Positions 1 to 11,400 are shown, counted from the first letter of the stretch. The stretch is DNA of 64,000 bases from Iris pallida (GCA_029216955.1 JANAVB010044017.1:1147385-1211384), one strand, 5' to 3'. The notes: a model not told the origin generated them from the sequence alone. Translations and numbers: made by a program.

Positions 1-95
1 TGCGCCAGTGATTCGGGGATTGGTTGAGGTCGGAGGAGTCGATGGAATAAAGCGAAGGTTTTATTTTTCTTAGTGTTTCCCAAAGAACTCGTCGA

Positions 96-96
<1 letters not shown>

Positions 97-169
<73 letters not shown>
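97..169. repeat. (TA)n microsatellite
   Basis: About 36 uninterrupted TA units inside the LTR fragment. Confidence 0.97.
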
Positions 170-170
<1 letters not shown>

Positions 171-417
171 CTAATTTAAATTCGATTTGAATGAGGATGG
201 GTTTAATCCAAGGAGAATCTGACTAGGATTGAGTAGGATTTGATTTGGTTTAAAAATATGGGAGGTTGATCAAGTTTTGGGTTATCAAAAAGTTTGGATA
301 AAATATACACTCGTTCACATAGGGTTGGGGTTGGGAAGAAGAAATGTGAGCAGTGCATTTGCATTGTTCACGAAATTTTTTTTCTTCTTCTTATACTTTA
401 AAATATATATATACTTT

Positions 418-731
<314 letters not shown>

Positions 732-849
732 AAATTTAGTACTAAATACCAAAATAATACCAGAAATTAAAATAAAATCTAGAAAAGATACTTAAGCCCA
801 TGTAAGGGTATTTTACCTATATACATGTACGTATATATTTTAAAGCCAT

Positions 850-1080
850 TATCTAAAGAAATAATAACAAAAATATTAATATTATTAGTAACAATAAAAA
901 TAATAATAATGACAATATTAATAAATATAATAATAAGTAATAATAATAATAAATAAAAATAATAATTTTAGTTATATTGACGTAACAAAATAATAGGGTA
1001 GCTGGGTGGGTACACCTACAACCACTATTATTATTATAAATAATACTTAAGTCAAAATCTTTCAAAACTAAATAAATAAA
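850..1080. repeat. TAA/AAT-rich low-complexity tract
   Basis: Imperfect AAT and TAA triplets dominate this stretch; no gene is visible. Confidence 0.8.
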
Positions 1081-1372
1081 TAATAAATATATATTTAAAA
1101 TAATGAAAGATAATCATAGTATGGTTTAATAAGTTGTAACCAACTAAAATTTAAAATAAATAAATTTAGAGATATCTTTAGCTAATATACTAGTCATGGC
1201 ACACGGGCGCACTAGCCGTGCCATGCTTTCGAGTCAACCTATGCAATAAACTTTAATTATGACTAAGACTATATTTATAAGATATTATTTCTAAAATATA
1301 CAAAAACCTAAAACATTTTTATTTAAGTAAAATATAAATTAAAAAAATCCCATGAAAATTTGGGGGTTTACA

Positions 1373-2150
1373 GGGAGCCATGTCCATGATCGCCTTAGTC
1401 TTTTCAGGGTCAATATAAATTCCCTTGGCTGTGACGATAAAGCACAAGAACTTGTCACTGGAAACCCCCAAGAAGGACTTGGTTGGGTTCATCTTTAGTC
1501 GATGTGTCTGTATCAAGTCGAACACGATTCTCAAATCATATAAATGACTGGATTTTCTTCTGCTTTTAACGACAATGTCATCAACATAATATTCTACCAT
1601 TTTTTATAGGTGTTTGCAGAATATGGTACTCATAGCTCGCTGTTATATTGCTCCTGCATTCTTCAACCCAAAAAGCATCACTGTATAACAGTAGATTTCT
1701 TTTGGAGTACAGAATAAAGTATACTTTTCATCTTCAGGGAACATCTTGATCTGGTTGTAGCCCGAGAACCTATCCGTAAAGGACATACGCTCGAAGCCAC
1801 AAGTATTATCGATTATCACGTCAGTGATTGAGAGGGAAACTCGTCTTTTGGACATACCAAGTTAAGATCCCTGAAGTCTATATAGACCCAAATTTTTTTG
1901 CTCTTTTTAGTAACTGGATGTTGCTCTTCACGAATGAAGCCACTCTTTATGAGTTTGTCGACTTCTTTCTCGATAGCATCCATGATGTTGGGTTGGAAGC
2001 GACGTTGTTGCTATTTGACAGGTTTAGCGTCGGGTAAGATGTTGAGTCGGTGCATTACAATTTGTGGGTCTAAACCCAGTACGTCCTCATAGCTCCAAGC
2101 AAAGACATCGATGTACTCTCGGATAAGCTGTATTATAGGGACTCTATGTT
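1373..2150 (-). pseudogene. gypsy reverse transcriptase, 5' two thirds
   Basis: The minus strand encodes recognisable RT blocks in order: a linker ending GLDPQIVMHRLNILPDAKPV (about 2080-2020), KEVDKLIKSGFIREEQHP (about 1975-1920), WVYIDFRDLN (about 1890-1860), SFTDRFSGYNQIKMFPEDEK (about 1780-1720), FGLKNAGA (about 1665-1645), and the catalytic YVDD box at 1587-1576, then KMNPTKSFLGVSSDKFL. RT copies the element RNA into DNA in the cytoplasmic particle. Decay: a stop after VK near 2020, a frameshift near 1835, stops after GAI and before KMVEYYVDD, and about 8 residues missing before WVYID. The frame ends at MDMAP, where the TGTAAAC LTR is inserted. Family identity is certain; function is lost. 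Confidence 0.88.
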
Positions 2151-3369
2151 TTCACCAGTCAAGCTTTTGCTGATGATGATGGGTTTAGTGAAAGCCTCGT
2201 CCCCTAGCTCAACTTGGATGACCTCATCTTCAGTGGGAGGCTCTCGCTGTATGAAGCGCCATTCCCATTGGGATCCTAGGTGTTGAGCCCAAGGTTCATC
2301 TTCGAAGAATTCGAGTATTTGGTCTTCATCCTTAACTGGAGGATCCACAGAGGCCATATTAACGGACAGTATCTTGTTGAAGGCTTGGCCGATACTGGTG
2401 TCAGACACCCAAATTGAGGAATCAGAGGAGTGTGAATGCATTATGGCCTCCGGCTCTGAGCTCTCCGAGTTGTTGTAGGTGTAACATAACCCAACCCTTG
2501 GCAGGTGCGTTGATAGTAATTTTGAGACTTTTTCTTTGGAGCACGAAGTCGTAAGGGAAGGAGTCGACCTTTGCTATAGTTTAGTCCTCTGTCGCTATTC
2601 AAGTCGTAACCCATCTTCTGAATAAGGTGTTTGGCTTAAGTAGTGTAACGATAGAGTTGCATCTTGCCGTTCTCGGGTTCTGGTTCTGTCGGAGTCAGCC
2701 GCTGAGGATGCTCTAATTGACCGAAGATGATGTGTTCCTCTTCTTCCTTCATTGCTGGAATCAGGAAGTAGGCACCTTGGGAAGAGACAACTTGGCTTGC
2801 AAGATTAGCAGTTGTCACTTGCGTTTGCAATATACACAGTGCATTGTCTAAGAAATACTTAGTGTTCTAGTATGCGCAAGATTAATTCAAAGACAACTTT
2901 CTATTAATAAAATACAAAATTTTATCCCAAGAGATTACATCATCTAAAGAGTGTGCCTCGATATTGGCGCATATGTAGTCTCCTAACTCCTCATTCGTGA
3001 GAACTAGGGCTGCCATAGGAGAAGGTGGATGAGGCTTTCGCTTAAACTTGACTACCAAGGTGGTTGGAGTCAGAGGTTCTTACGACTTTAGATTTGTTAT
3101 TGAGACCCTTCGGGAGAGCCTTATTTGCATAGGATTCTATTTAATAGCTGATGCTATTGGGGGGTAAACGAGCATGAGCCTTTTTTCAAAGTTTGATGAT
3201 AAGAGGTACTGATCTTAGGAAGGCTTTTCCCACAATCGTACCCTCAGTGGTTCTTCGGCTATAACTGTGCTTCGTCGTAATCATTAGCATCATAATCCCA
3301 TGGGACTGACTTGTACAGATGAACATCCGTACAGTATGCCTACCATCCTCGGAATGGGTCAATACCAGC
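2133..3369 (-). pseudogene. Tat-like pol spacer between protease and RT
   Basis: A minus-strand stretch with open segments (2441-2133, acidic, 102 codons; 2830-2636) but no domain I recognise. In Tat-type elements a long linker separates protease from RT, and the position fits. The segment just after the protease (3420-3360) still reads like the family, with LHQCMKYMASDGTIKTEFAG. Stops and frame changes are frequent. I assign no separate function. Confidence 0.5.
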
Positions 3370-3771
3370 AAACTCAGTCTTGATAGTCCCGTCGCTGGCC
3401 ATATACTTCATGCATTGATGGAGAATGGAAGGAACGATCATCTATTCATGAATCCATGGTCGTTCTAACAGTATATTGTATTTTATATCAGCATTAGTGA
3501 CATAATAGGTCACATACGTCTGGAGGTCGCCTAGTTGGCATTTCAATCATATCTTGTCCAAGGGTTTGCTCTTTCTAGCATTGAAATCGCTGATTGTAGT
3601 ATTCGACGCAGTCAATCGATGCATAATAATCCGCAAGGTTTGGAGATGACTCCAGGGGATGATGTTGAGTAAGGAGCTATGGTCGATATGGATGCGATCG
3701 ACCTTGATGGCACCAATATACCCTGTATAGTACAGGGGTCTATTGTGCCGGTTGTTCTTCAGCAACATATC
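3370..3771 (-). pseudogene. gypsy aspartic protease, active-site motif degraded
   Basis: The minus strand reads NRPLYYTGYIGAIKVDRIHI, then DHSSLLNI where retroelement proteases usually have D-(S/T/P)-G-(S/A). The candidate catalytic Asp is kept but the Gly is gone (codons at 3684-3673). Downstream are LKCQLGDLQTYVTYYV, and LLERPWIHE where the family has LLGRPWIH, so a second conserved Gly is also replaced. A stop follows DKI and another follows WIHE. The protease normally cuts the Gag-Pol polyprotein. Both Gly losses and the stops indicate a dead copy. Confidence 0.8.
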
Positions 3772-4685
3772 CTACTGGGTGAAAGTGATATTGGGAATCA
3801 CTTTGACCATACTATGACAATGTGGGCACGTAGCAGGATCCTCCTTGGGCGGTTGTACCTGGGTGAGGAAGGAGTCAGCATTCTGTAAAGCTTTGATGAG
3901 GACATTTCGAGTCTCTTTTGAGAGATGGAGAAGCTCGAAGAGTGATAGTTGAGCTGGGGCATTGGCAAGCTGTGCCAATATGTCAAAGTTGTAGGGCTTA
4001 ATCGGCCCCACTGCCGAGTCTTTCTTAGAGGTTTGTCAAAGCAAACCTCTTTCGGTCTCTACTTCTCTGCTGTAGGGGCTTGAGGTAGGCCTACTTCCGA
4101 TGCATTAGGTATGGTAGCCGTAACAGGTAGGGGTATTTCTTCTTTTGGAGCCTAGTTATCTTCTCGCTGGTGAGCCGAACGAGTGGTAACCAGAGTGTCA
4201 TCAGTCGATGTAGAAACCATGTGACACGATTTGACTAATTCTTATTGACAGAGTGTGCTGCAGGCATTATCATATCTAGGGCAAGATCAGGGTAAATCCA
4301 CATAACTTTGCGTCGCGGTGTTGTAAATGAGACGAGTCCTTAAGCATTGTTATGGGCTGGTGGAAGATTGACTACTTCTATTATTGCCTTTGGGATGGGG
4401 ATGACACCGTCTTGAGCCCCTATCCTAAGAAAACTTTCGAACTGAAGGGTGACCGTGTTGGCAGCGATAGTCCTTCCTCGTAGTCGAACGATATGACCTT
4501 GGCGTCAATGTGGAACTTAATCTGCCTCTTCAATACGTAGCAATCGCATGTTGAATGGTGAACATACTGGTAATAGTGACAGTATTTTGGATTGTGTACC
4601 TTTCCACTTTATCTGGGCACTTTGGTGGCGGGAGCTAAAGTTTGCCACCCTTTATCAGCAAATGAAGAGTTTTAGTATATCTTTG
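3772..4685 (-). pseudogene. gag-protease spacer of the Tat-like element
   Basis: The minus strand from 4011 reads PYNFDILAQL then AQLANAPAQLSLFELLHLS and KETRNVLIKAL, a conserved block that lies just upstream of the protease in many plant gypsy polyproteins. A CPHC residue cluster follows near 3820. The rest (4012-4685) is frame-broken and shows only scattered similarity to low-complexity Gag linker. Assigned by position. Confidence 0.55.
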
Positions 4686-6560
4686 TCATTGAAGGAGTAG
4701 GTTTTTTGGCCTCGGTGCCTTAGCTGGCTTCTGGTTCGTTGATACTGAACCTTTAGAGATATTGACGGTCATGACTTGTTTCCTTTTACCATCTTTGGGG
4801 GTGAGGTTATTGCAAGATGAGCGCTTCCCTTTGTCTTCGAATGAGAGAAAATTCAATTCCAGCAGTTGTGCATCCCTGGCCATTTTCTCGGCTATATCTG
4901 CCTCGGTGATGAAAGGTGTCCACTTATGTATGAAGCACTGTGCCACAATTTAATTGCAAGAAGAAGGTTCTTACGGCATAAGTCCATGAGCATAGGTTCG
5001 GGTACACCAGGTGGTAGCCTCAGAGCCGCCTGGCGAAAGTACTTAATATAAGAACGTATAAGCTTTTTCTCTTTCTAAATAATGTCCATGGGAGTGGACA
5101 TGATCATGTCCATTCCTCTTTCATAGAATCGAGCAAGGAAGAGACGCTTTAAATCGTCGAATGACGAAATACAATTATCGGGGAGACTACAAAACCATTC
5201 GTAGGCTACCCCCTGCAATGTCCCTACAAATGTGTTTGTAAGCGGAGCGTCATCTTTTAGCAGATGCCCGGTTACTAAGGAAAAGTACCTCAGGTATCGA
5301 CGAGGAGACTCCTTCACGTCAAATGGTGCAAGCGTCTGTGGCTTGTACTTGGGAGGATATATCACATTATCCCATTCGGTAGGATATGGTTGCCGGATTC
5401 CTATATTTTGAAATGATTCTTTCTTTTCTCTGGTATCATAGCGAGCATATAATTCATTGAGGGCCTGTTGTATGTCATTCGAAATAGCAGGTCCTGTTGT
5501 TGACAGAGTAGATGACAGTGGTACTGCTTGACTCAAAATGGGAGGCACATTAGACCCGCCATTAGTCCCCAGGTCTTGGTTTGCAGGAGCAGGGACAATG
5601 GATGTCAATTTCTCCTTGATCTCTAGGACCACCAAAGTCAAGGCCTGCATAGTCTCGTTTAACGTATTCAGGCCTATCTCCAGGGCCTCTATACGCTTTT
5701 GATGACTGGATTCTTTGCTGATTTTCGTGTTGTCACCTTCAGCTATGAAAATAGACATCATGTGTGGATAGATAGAAGGGACGGTAGATGTTTCACTCTC
5801 GGATTCAGACGCCTGAGTCCCGTCGTCTCGAGGGTAAACAAGTAGATTGCAATTATCCTCGGATTCATTATAGTTGCTACCCCCAACTTTTTGGCCGCTT
5901 GCGTCCACGGTGGCATCTGTGTCATACAATCTTTCATTGAGTTAGAATGAAGGTTTGTCATGAATGGTAGAGGGTTAGCTACCCCCAACTAATGTTGGGG
6001 CTGAAGTGACAACCCCTTGCGGCAAGGATCCAGATTTGGCGTACGTGTGTTAGAACACACCCTTACTGGACACCATCGTCTTGCTACCCCTAGGTTAGCC
6101 CTTGGATTTGTTTGTCGAAGTCGACAGATTCTTGGAAACTTCTTGAGAGATGGGGTATCCCGTTTCGTGTTGCATGGAGCAATACGGAGTTCATATTCTA
6201 CTTCGCTCGACGATCTTTTGTCGAGATTCTGATGTAAAGACACCATCGATCGCAGTCTTTTGAAGATGGATCGCCTCTTCCGTGGTGATGCAGCTGTATG
6301 GAAACCGTAATATTTGATGGTGATCTTGGTGCAGGTGTCTTGAGCCAGACAAGTTATGCGTTGCAGAACCTTTCCTGGCTTTACGCTTGCGGGCGATTGC
6401 CTTGCGTAGATCTGAAGTCGCCCCTTCTATCCTGCTTTCGTACGTGTAGGTAAGCTGCACGCAAGCATAAGGATGTGAAGGTAGCTTCCATCTTCTCAGT
6501 TCCTGTGCATGAGATACGCTTTGGTCCTGATCAGAGAGTTGCTGGTAAGGCAGACTCACT
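4686..6560 (-). pseudogene. retrotransposon Gag (capsid) of the Tat-like element
   Basis: The best preserved part is an open segment of 284 codons at 5929-5075. Its C-terminal half carries the retrotransposon gag domain: YPTEWDNVIYPPKYKPQTL, then APFDVKESPRRYLRYFSLVTG, GTLQGVAYEWFCSLPDNCIS and LFLARFYERG. The first half is acidic with a predicted helical stretch around residues 85-115. Upstream (6560-5990) the frame is broken but a GVFQHTRS-like motif survives in the homologous copy at 48450. Downstream, 4946-4686 encodes more Gag (MAQCFIHKWTPFITEADIAE). Gag forms the virus-like particle that packages the RNA. No CCHC knuckle is seen, as is common in this group. The same region is duplicated in the wreck at 47100-48650. 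Confidence 0.85.
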
Positions 6561-6739
6561 CCATGCTTACAACAACACTACTCGTACGAGTCTATCTCCA
6601 CATTATATACTCCTGGCTCGAATCATGCAAATAAGTGCTCAAGTGATAGCGGGGTTTTACTTGTCTAGGCATCGAAGCACTTGAACCAGTTTGTATAACT
6701 TTCCATCGGCTGTACACGTGACTGTCAATGCGGGCCTTT

Positions 6740-7030
6740 GGTCAGCTAATGGAATAGCACGATGATCGCGTAGGGCATGTGCTGCCTTAGATTTCTTTCT
6801 ACTACCCCTAGAAGGTGCATAGTATTCAGAGTCCAACTAAGTGGTTGGCATAGCACTTTGGTCGCGTATGGCGTGTGCTGCCTTAGATTTTTTTACGCCA
6901 TCCCTGGAAGGTATATGGCATTCAGAATCAAATGATCATTGGCGTTGCACATTGTTCACACAGGGCACGTCCTGCCTTAGACCTCTTCACGTTACCCCTT
7001 GAAGGTGTGTGACGGTTAGAGTCCAACATA
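6740..7030 (-). repeat. three ~95-bp repeats encoding a ~32-residue protein repeat
   Basis: Three tandem copies start near 6754, 6850 and 6944 (spacing 96 and 94). The minus strand encodes DSEYYAPSRGSRKKSKAAHA followed by LRDHRAIP, DSECHIPSRDGVKKSKAAHA followed by IRDQSAMP, and DSNRHTPSRGNVKRSKAGRA followed by LCEQCATP. The consensus is basic and Ser/Ala-rich. One TAG stop and one single-base frame change separate the units. They lie in the upstream ORF region between LTR and gag. Confidence 0.85.
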
Positions 7031-7308
7031 GCCTTACCCGATGGATAGGCAATTCTGTCAAAGATAGAAGTTCTCGCCTATACGGCTATTTTCATGTGCG
7101 GGTGGGTAACTACGTGCTTACTCCGACGTTATGGCTTCATCAGGCCTGGCACAGGGAATCTGTACTCCTCGCTGTGCTTTTCAGGAGCGGGTACTGAATG
7201 AGGCAGTACGGCAGCAGCAGTTGAAGTCTTCTTCGAGACTTCGCCATTCAGGGGGTTCTGGATCGCAGTCCCCTTCGTCTTGCTGCTCATCATAGCAGCC
7301 TTAGGCAT

Positions 7309-7515
7309 CTAGGTACGCCAAGTCTTCTTCGATTTTATAAACCACTTTGAAGCACTCGACTTCTCTTCAGAGAGGAGATCTTCACAAGCTTGCTGGTCGA
7401 AACATACGACCAACATCTTTTGAGAAGATCGTAGCAAGTTATCGTCAGATTGCGTCACTATCTTCTTGTTGGAGGAGAATGTCGTCCGCAGCAGAGTCGC
7501 TATCTTGTTTGCCAT
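7309..7515 (-). pseudogene. upstream ORF of the Tat-like element, first 68 codons
   Basis: Starts at the ATG at 7515, inside the last 10 bp of the LTR, and reads MANKIATLLRTTFSSNKKIV for its first 20 residues. It is Ser- and Lys-rich with no domain I know. Tat/Ogre-type elements carry an ORF of unknown function before gag, and this is its likely beginning; the 32-residue repeats at 6740-7030 would be its continuation after frame changes. The PBS-like site overlaps the start of this frame, so a true start further downstream cannot be excluded. It ends at a stop at 7309, much shorter than expected for this kind of ORF. Confidence 0.5.
7484..7503 (-). promoter_or_regulatory. primer binding site candidate
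   Basis: Directly after the LTR end (CAAACA) the minus strand reads AGATAGCGACTCTGCTGCGGA. It resembles, with a few mismatches, the TGGCGACTCTGCTGGGGA type of site that I recall from Tat/Ogre elements (tRNA-Arg type). Position fits; the tRNA identity is from memory. Confidence 0.5.
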
Positions 7516-7764
7516 GACAAAAGGTTGAATGAACTTTTGTATTCAAACATGTAAACGTACAAAAAGGAACTCCTGAACAGGAGATTTAAGGACAATAATT
7601 TCTGGGGAAGTGTGACGATGGAGATCGAGCACTGCAGCGGCTCCTTTACTCCGTTGATGATCTGGCGACAACTTGAACTTGCTCTGACTTTCTGACGCTC
7701 GAGATTAGTACTCGGGATTACTAATCAAAAAAGTTCTGACCATTTTAATGAAGGAGAAATCCTT

Positions 7765-7774
7765 CTATTTATAG
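7765..7774 (-). promoter_or_regulatory. LTR TATA box
   Basis: CTATAAATAG on the minus strand, in the expected place between the tandem-repeat U3 and the U5 next to the primer site. Confidence 0.6.
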
Positions 7775-7986
7775 ATCTAGCACATATGTGATGTGCTTGA
7801 GGTTTGTTGGACACGCAGGAGTGCTACACGTTGAGATATATAAGAATCTACTTTTATTGCACGGTGAGGGCTGCTGCTGAGCGGACATGTGGCGACCGTT
7901 AAGATTCACTCCTATCAAGATCTTCGGGTGGTTATCAGCATAACCGAATAAACGACACATAGCGTGCATCTATTGCTCGAGACTTG

Positions 7987-8290
7987 TGTTTTGAAGACGA
8001 CTGAGTCACTACACTTTTGAGCGACGAGGAGACTGTGTTTCAAAGACGACGAAGTCACTGTGCTATTGGACAACGAGAAGACTGTGTTTCAAAGACAGCT
8101 GATTCACTACAGTTTTAGGCAACGAGAAGACTATATTTCGAAGACGACGGTGTCACTACACATTTGGGCGACGAGGAGACTTGTGTTTCACAGATGACCG
8201 AGTTACTGCACTTTTAAGCGACGAAGAGACTGTATTTTGAAGACAACTGAGTCACTGCATTTTTGGACGACGATGAGACTATTGGTGGGG
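7987..8290. repeat. 49-bp tandem array in LTR U3
   Basis: GACGACTGAGTCAC and its variants start at 7996, 8045, 8094, 8143, 8193 and 8242, a spacing of 49-50 bp over at least six units. Each unit also carries GCGACGAGGAGACTGTGTTT. The array fades after 8290. Confidence 0.92.
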
Positions 8291-9326
8291 TTCTTTGAAG
8301 CCACTGCGCTTTTACGAAGCAATAAGGGAATTCTGAGAGCTTTGTGAGGCTACTGCATTTTTACGAAACATCTAAGGACTTTTAAGCTCTTTGCTGAGTC
8401 ACTGTATCTTTTCTTTTGGAGAATTCGAGAGGTTCGTGGCCTAAGATTCGGTCAAATGAACCTTTTAAATAAGATTCATTGTGCTGAGTCCTAGGTTCAT
8501 CCCATTAATTCGAGGTTCTTTGACCGATTGACATATGGCATTTGGGGTTGGACCACATACAACCTATATAAGGAAAAGCTTTTTGAAGGAGCCATGTCCA
8601 TTGACTCTTAGCATTCCTATCGTCATGCTTTATCCCGACTTACCTTCGAACGGCTGTTGGCCTTGCACAAGTCGACTGTTGGTTGTGGATCTCTTCGTTC
8701 AAAGAAGCTATGCCCTTGAAGAAGAACGGTTACTGGGTTTTGAGATGAACTTAAGCATTTGGCATAAGGAGTTCGAACCTGAACATCATCTTAGAGGTCT
8801 TCGAGATCTAAGCTATCGGGTTTGGATTGATTGCCAACCCGAAGAGCCACATGTTGTGCTCTGCCCCGCTCAACAATAGCTTTATTAGATATATTGGAGT
8901 GGGGCTGCACACCCTGTTATGCTGGAAGAGCCGCGGGCGGTGTTGCGAGTAGGAGCTACATTCTTCGTTCGGGCCAATAGCTGCTTCATTAGCCATACTG
9001 GAGTTCCTCCGCGTCTGACTAGGAAGTGGCTTGCTATGATGAAGAAGTGCTTCGCTTCGACACTACTGCACATTTGGGTGGAGGCTACGCGTCTTCTGTA
9101 GACTGCACACTTGTAGACTTTAAGTGTTTTAGTCTTTATATGTAATCATGAAGAATCTATAATAGATTTTTTATAGATATTATTTAATAAAGAACTTCTT
9201 TTTATGCACTGTTTCTCTTGTTTATCTGATTTGATGTGCACAGCCATTTTAGTACATCCTATGCTTTTGTGAAACATGAATGCCTCCTAGGCTTTCGTAG
9301 GTGCTGTACTTTTTCATGCTTCTACA

Positions 9327-11039
9327 ATAGGCTCTAAATCTATGAGAGGAGCCAGGAAAGTCTCGTACCCAGGAGGAGGAGTAACACATAAGAACCTACA
9401 ACAAGAACCCATATTAAGTGCCTTCCGACAGTCAAAGAGAGAGTTCACCTTCATCTGGACGTGGCATATCAACCGAAAAAATCTCCTGCTGAAGCACCGA
9501 GAGCTGCATCCATCAGACAGGGATGGTACAAAATTAACCAGCCAAATAAATAGGTATATGGCATTTCGGTACAAGAAAAGTCTTCTCGAGTGTCGAGTTC
9601 CTCCATTATGGTGGTGGTGAATGAACGGAGACCTGCGTTCAACCGACAAGTCATCGTGAAAAGGATATCCATCTTATATCTAAATACTAAATGCACTGCG
9701 ATGAATAGCATGACATGGTGGATGCGATCGACCGTACTGGCTCCAGCCATCGCAGCCAAATGGCAAGGAAGCCCGCCAAAGTAGCCTCCGAAGACTTGGA
9801 TATTCCATCTTGTCTTATGTAAGCTCGATAGGGGTGCCAGCAGGAAAGTCATGCCAATCTTCTCCTAGCTCATTATGGACATGCCCTGATTCTACTATTA
9901 GTCTCTCGATGCATGCTGCTACTGTCGAACGGTTCAAAGAAACAGGGCTCACATTCTAAATGCTCTTGTGCCTTATTCTCTACGACATGACTTAAGAAAA
10001 TATACACCGGGCACTTGGATGTATAGCATGTCCCAATCGCCCTGCTCTTATAAAAGAGAGTACAAATCATGAAATGACATAGCAACTCGAAGGCTGCCAC
10101 CAGCCGAGGGTTCTTTTTGGCCAGAGCTTTTAGTTCTTCTTCAGCGGACACATACTCCTTTTAGGGGTTATCACCCATTGGCAGGTGTGATAATAACTAC
10201 ATCTCAAGCAAAGCGAGTCCTATCTCCCCATAAGGAGGGACGAAGGTAACGGTCTTGTTGTTATATCTTTCCACCAAGGCTAGGAACATGTTGGAATTGG
10301 TTTATATGCCACATAAAGTAGTAAAGATGGGTTCATAAAGCTCTAGCTCAATCAGCTTGTCCTTGAATTTGTTCAGAGCCCATACCGAAAGTCGATTCTA
10401 GCGCTTAATGTATGGGAAAATCAAACCCATCAATCGCATGTTTGGGGCCGAATATGTTCCTCCGACTTTAGCAACATATTTGCAAAAAAGGGTATTCTAG
10501 CCGGTATCATCAGGGACGAGTCCTGTGACGGCATGCAACTTGGTTTCAAGCCTCTCAAATGCATGTTGTGTTTCTCAAAGGAACTAAAGAAATATCCCTC
10601 GGTTGGGGCATATATCTGTGGCAGATTTTTCTATCCTTAGTCTGTTGGAATGGAGTTAGATCCCATGACATTTGCCGAGGGTAGCTGGCATGGGCATAGA
10701 GGGACAAAGACAAGTTCCTCGCCATTTATATGAGATATACCATTCACTTCCCACTCTGGTAGACTTATTTTTCTCGTTTAGTCTTGGGCTGAGAGGCTTT
10801 GTCAATGGCTTCTCCAAATAAGAAGGCTAGTTTCTTATGGGGAACCTGATCCATACTTATGATGGGTTCACCGTTCATCAGACATAATAAAGTCCTTTCA
10901 TCTTGGGACTCTAACACAGCTCTCTTGGTACCAGGATGGTCATACTGTGGGAAGTCGACATGAGAAAGATCTTCTTTGTATTCCGATACCCGAAAGGACG
11001 AAGCCAATATCTCCGTATGTGGATCTTCTCTGAGATCAA
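9327..11039 (-). pseudogene. plant mobile domain (PMD)-like coding remnant
   Basis: The minus strand begins after a good splice acceptor (TTTTTTGCAG at 11040) and reads SFRVSEYKEDLSHVDFPQYD, later NKFKDKLIELELYEPIF and FLALVERYNNKTVTFVPPYG followed by EIGLALLEM, EYVSAEEELKALAKKNPRL, and in another frame YTYLFGWLILYHPCLMDAAL. The LVERYNNKTVTF-PYGEIGLAL block resembles the PMD/aminotransferase-like domain, in which a pattern like ERW..ET.TFHLP.GE.TITL is typical; this rests on memory. At least two frameshifts and several stops are present. The five stops in 10500-10170 can each be read as CAA or CAG changed to TAA or TAG. The frame runs open into the LTR border at 9326. PMD genes occur both as host genes and inside transposons; which this is remains open. 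Confidence 0.5.
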
Positions 11040-11119
11040 CTGCAAAAAAAGAGAAGAAACAAGAGTTAAAAAATTATGAAAGAGTGTTAAAAAAATCTAA
11101 GTGATTTTTAGCTCTACTC

Positions 11120-11400
11120 AAATCATAGATATCATAAATACTAAGTATAACAGTTTCTAAATTGTGCATGCAGTATGACAGTCTCTAAATGGCGCATACG
11201 TTATGACAGTTCTAAATGGCGTATACAAAATGACAGTTCTCTAGTTGGTGCATGCATTATGACAATTTTTTTGTTTTGCGCATGTAATGTGACAGTTCTC
11301 AAATTGCTCATGTAGCATGGAAGTTCTTAAGTTGCACATATGTTATGATTATTCTTATTTTGTGCATGTATAAGACAGTACACTATTGACACATAGTGCG
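11120..11400. repeat. ~28-31-bp degenerate tandem array
   Basis: Units of the form TTATGACAGTTCTAAATGGC / GCATACG recur near 11174, 11202, 11229, 11258, 11288 and 11319. They lie upstream of the PMD-like remnant, in its presumed first intron or 5' leader. Confidence 0.8.

Larger units (their letters stand above)
1373..9326 (-). mobile_element. Tat-like Ty3/gypsy retrotransposon, partial and decayed
   Basis: Minus-strand order is LTR (7506-9326), PBS-like site, an extra upstream ORF, gag (about 6560-4686), aspartic protease (about 3771-3370) and reverse transcriptase (about 2150-1373). RNase H, integrase and the second LTR would lie to the left of the inserted LTR and are outside the window. 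An extra ORF upstream of gag and the wording of the gag and RT domains are typical of the non-chromodomain Tat/Ogre/Retand group; lineage assignment is from memory of family features. Frameshifts and stops occur in every domain, so this copy is not autonomous. Confidence 0.72.
7506..9326 (-). mobile_element. LTR of the Tat-like element (1.82 kb)
   Basis: On the plus strand it runs from TGTTTGCCATGAC to CATGCTTCTACA, giving TG...CA ends on either strand. The first 250 bp match 43989-44250 clearly (for example CTTTTGTATTC and GCTCTGACTTTCTG), which fixes the inner border. CATGCTTCTACA recurs at 45008 and 46139. A minus-strand TATA box at 7774-7765 sits ~260 bp from the inner end, and the U3 part holds a 49-bp tandem array. 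The open frames inside it (for example 8535-8879) have no recognisable product. Confidence 0.65.

Noticed and set aside
8535..8879. 114-codon plus-strand ORF
   Set aside because: Lies in the Tat-like LTR, opposite to the element, with no domain; LTRs of this length have such frames by chance.
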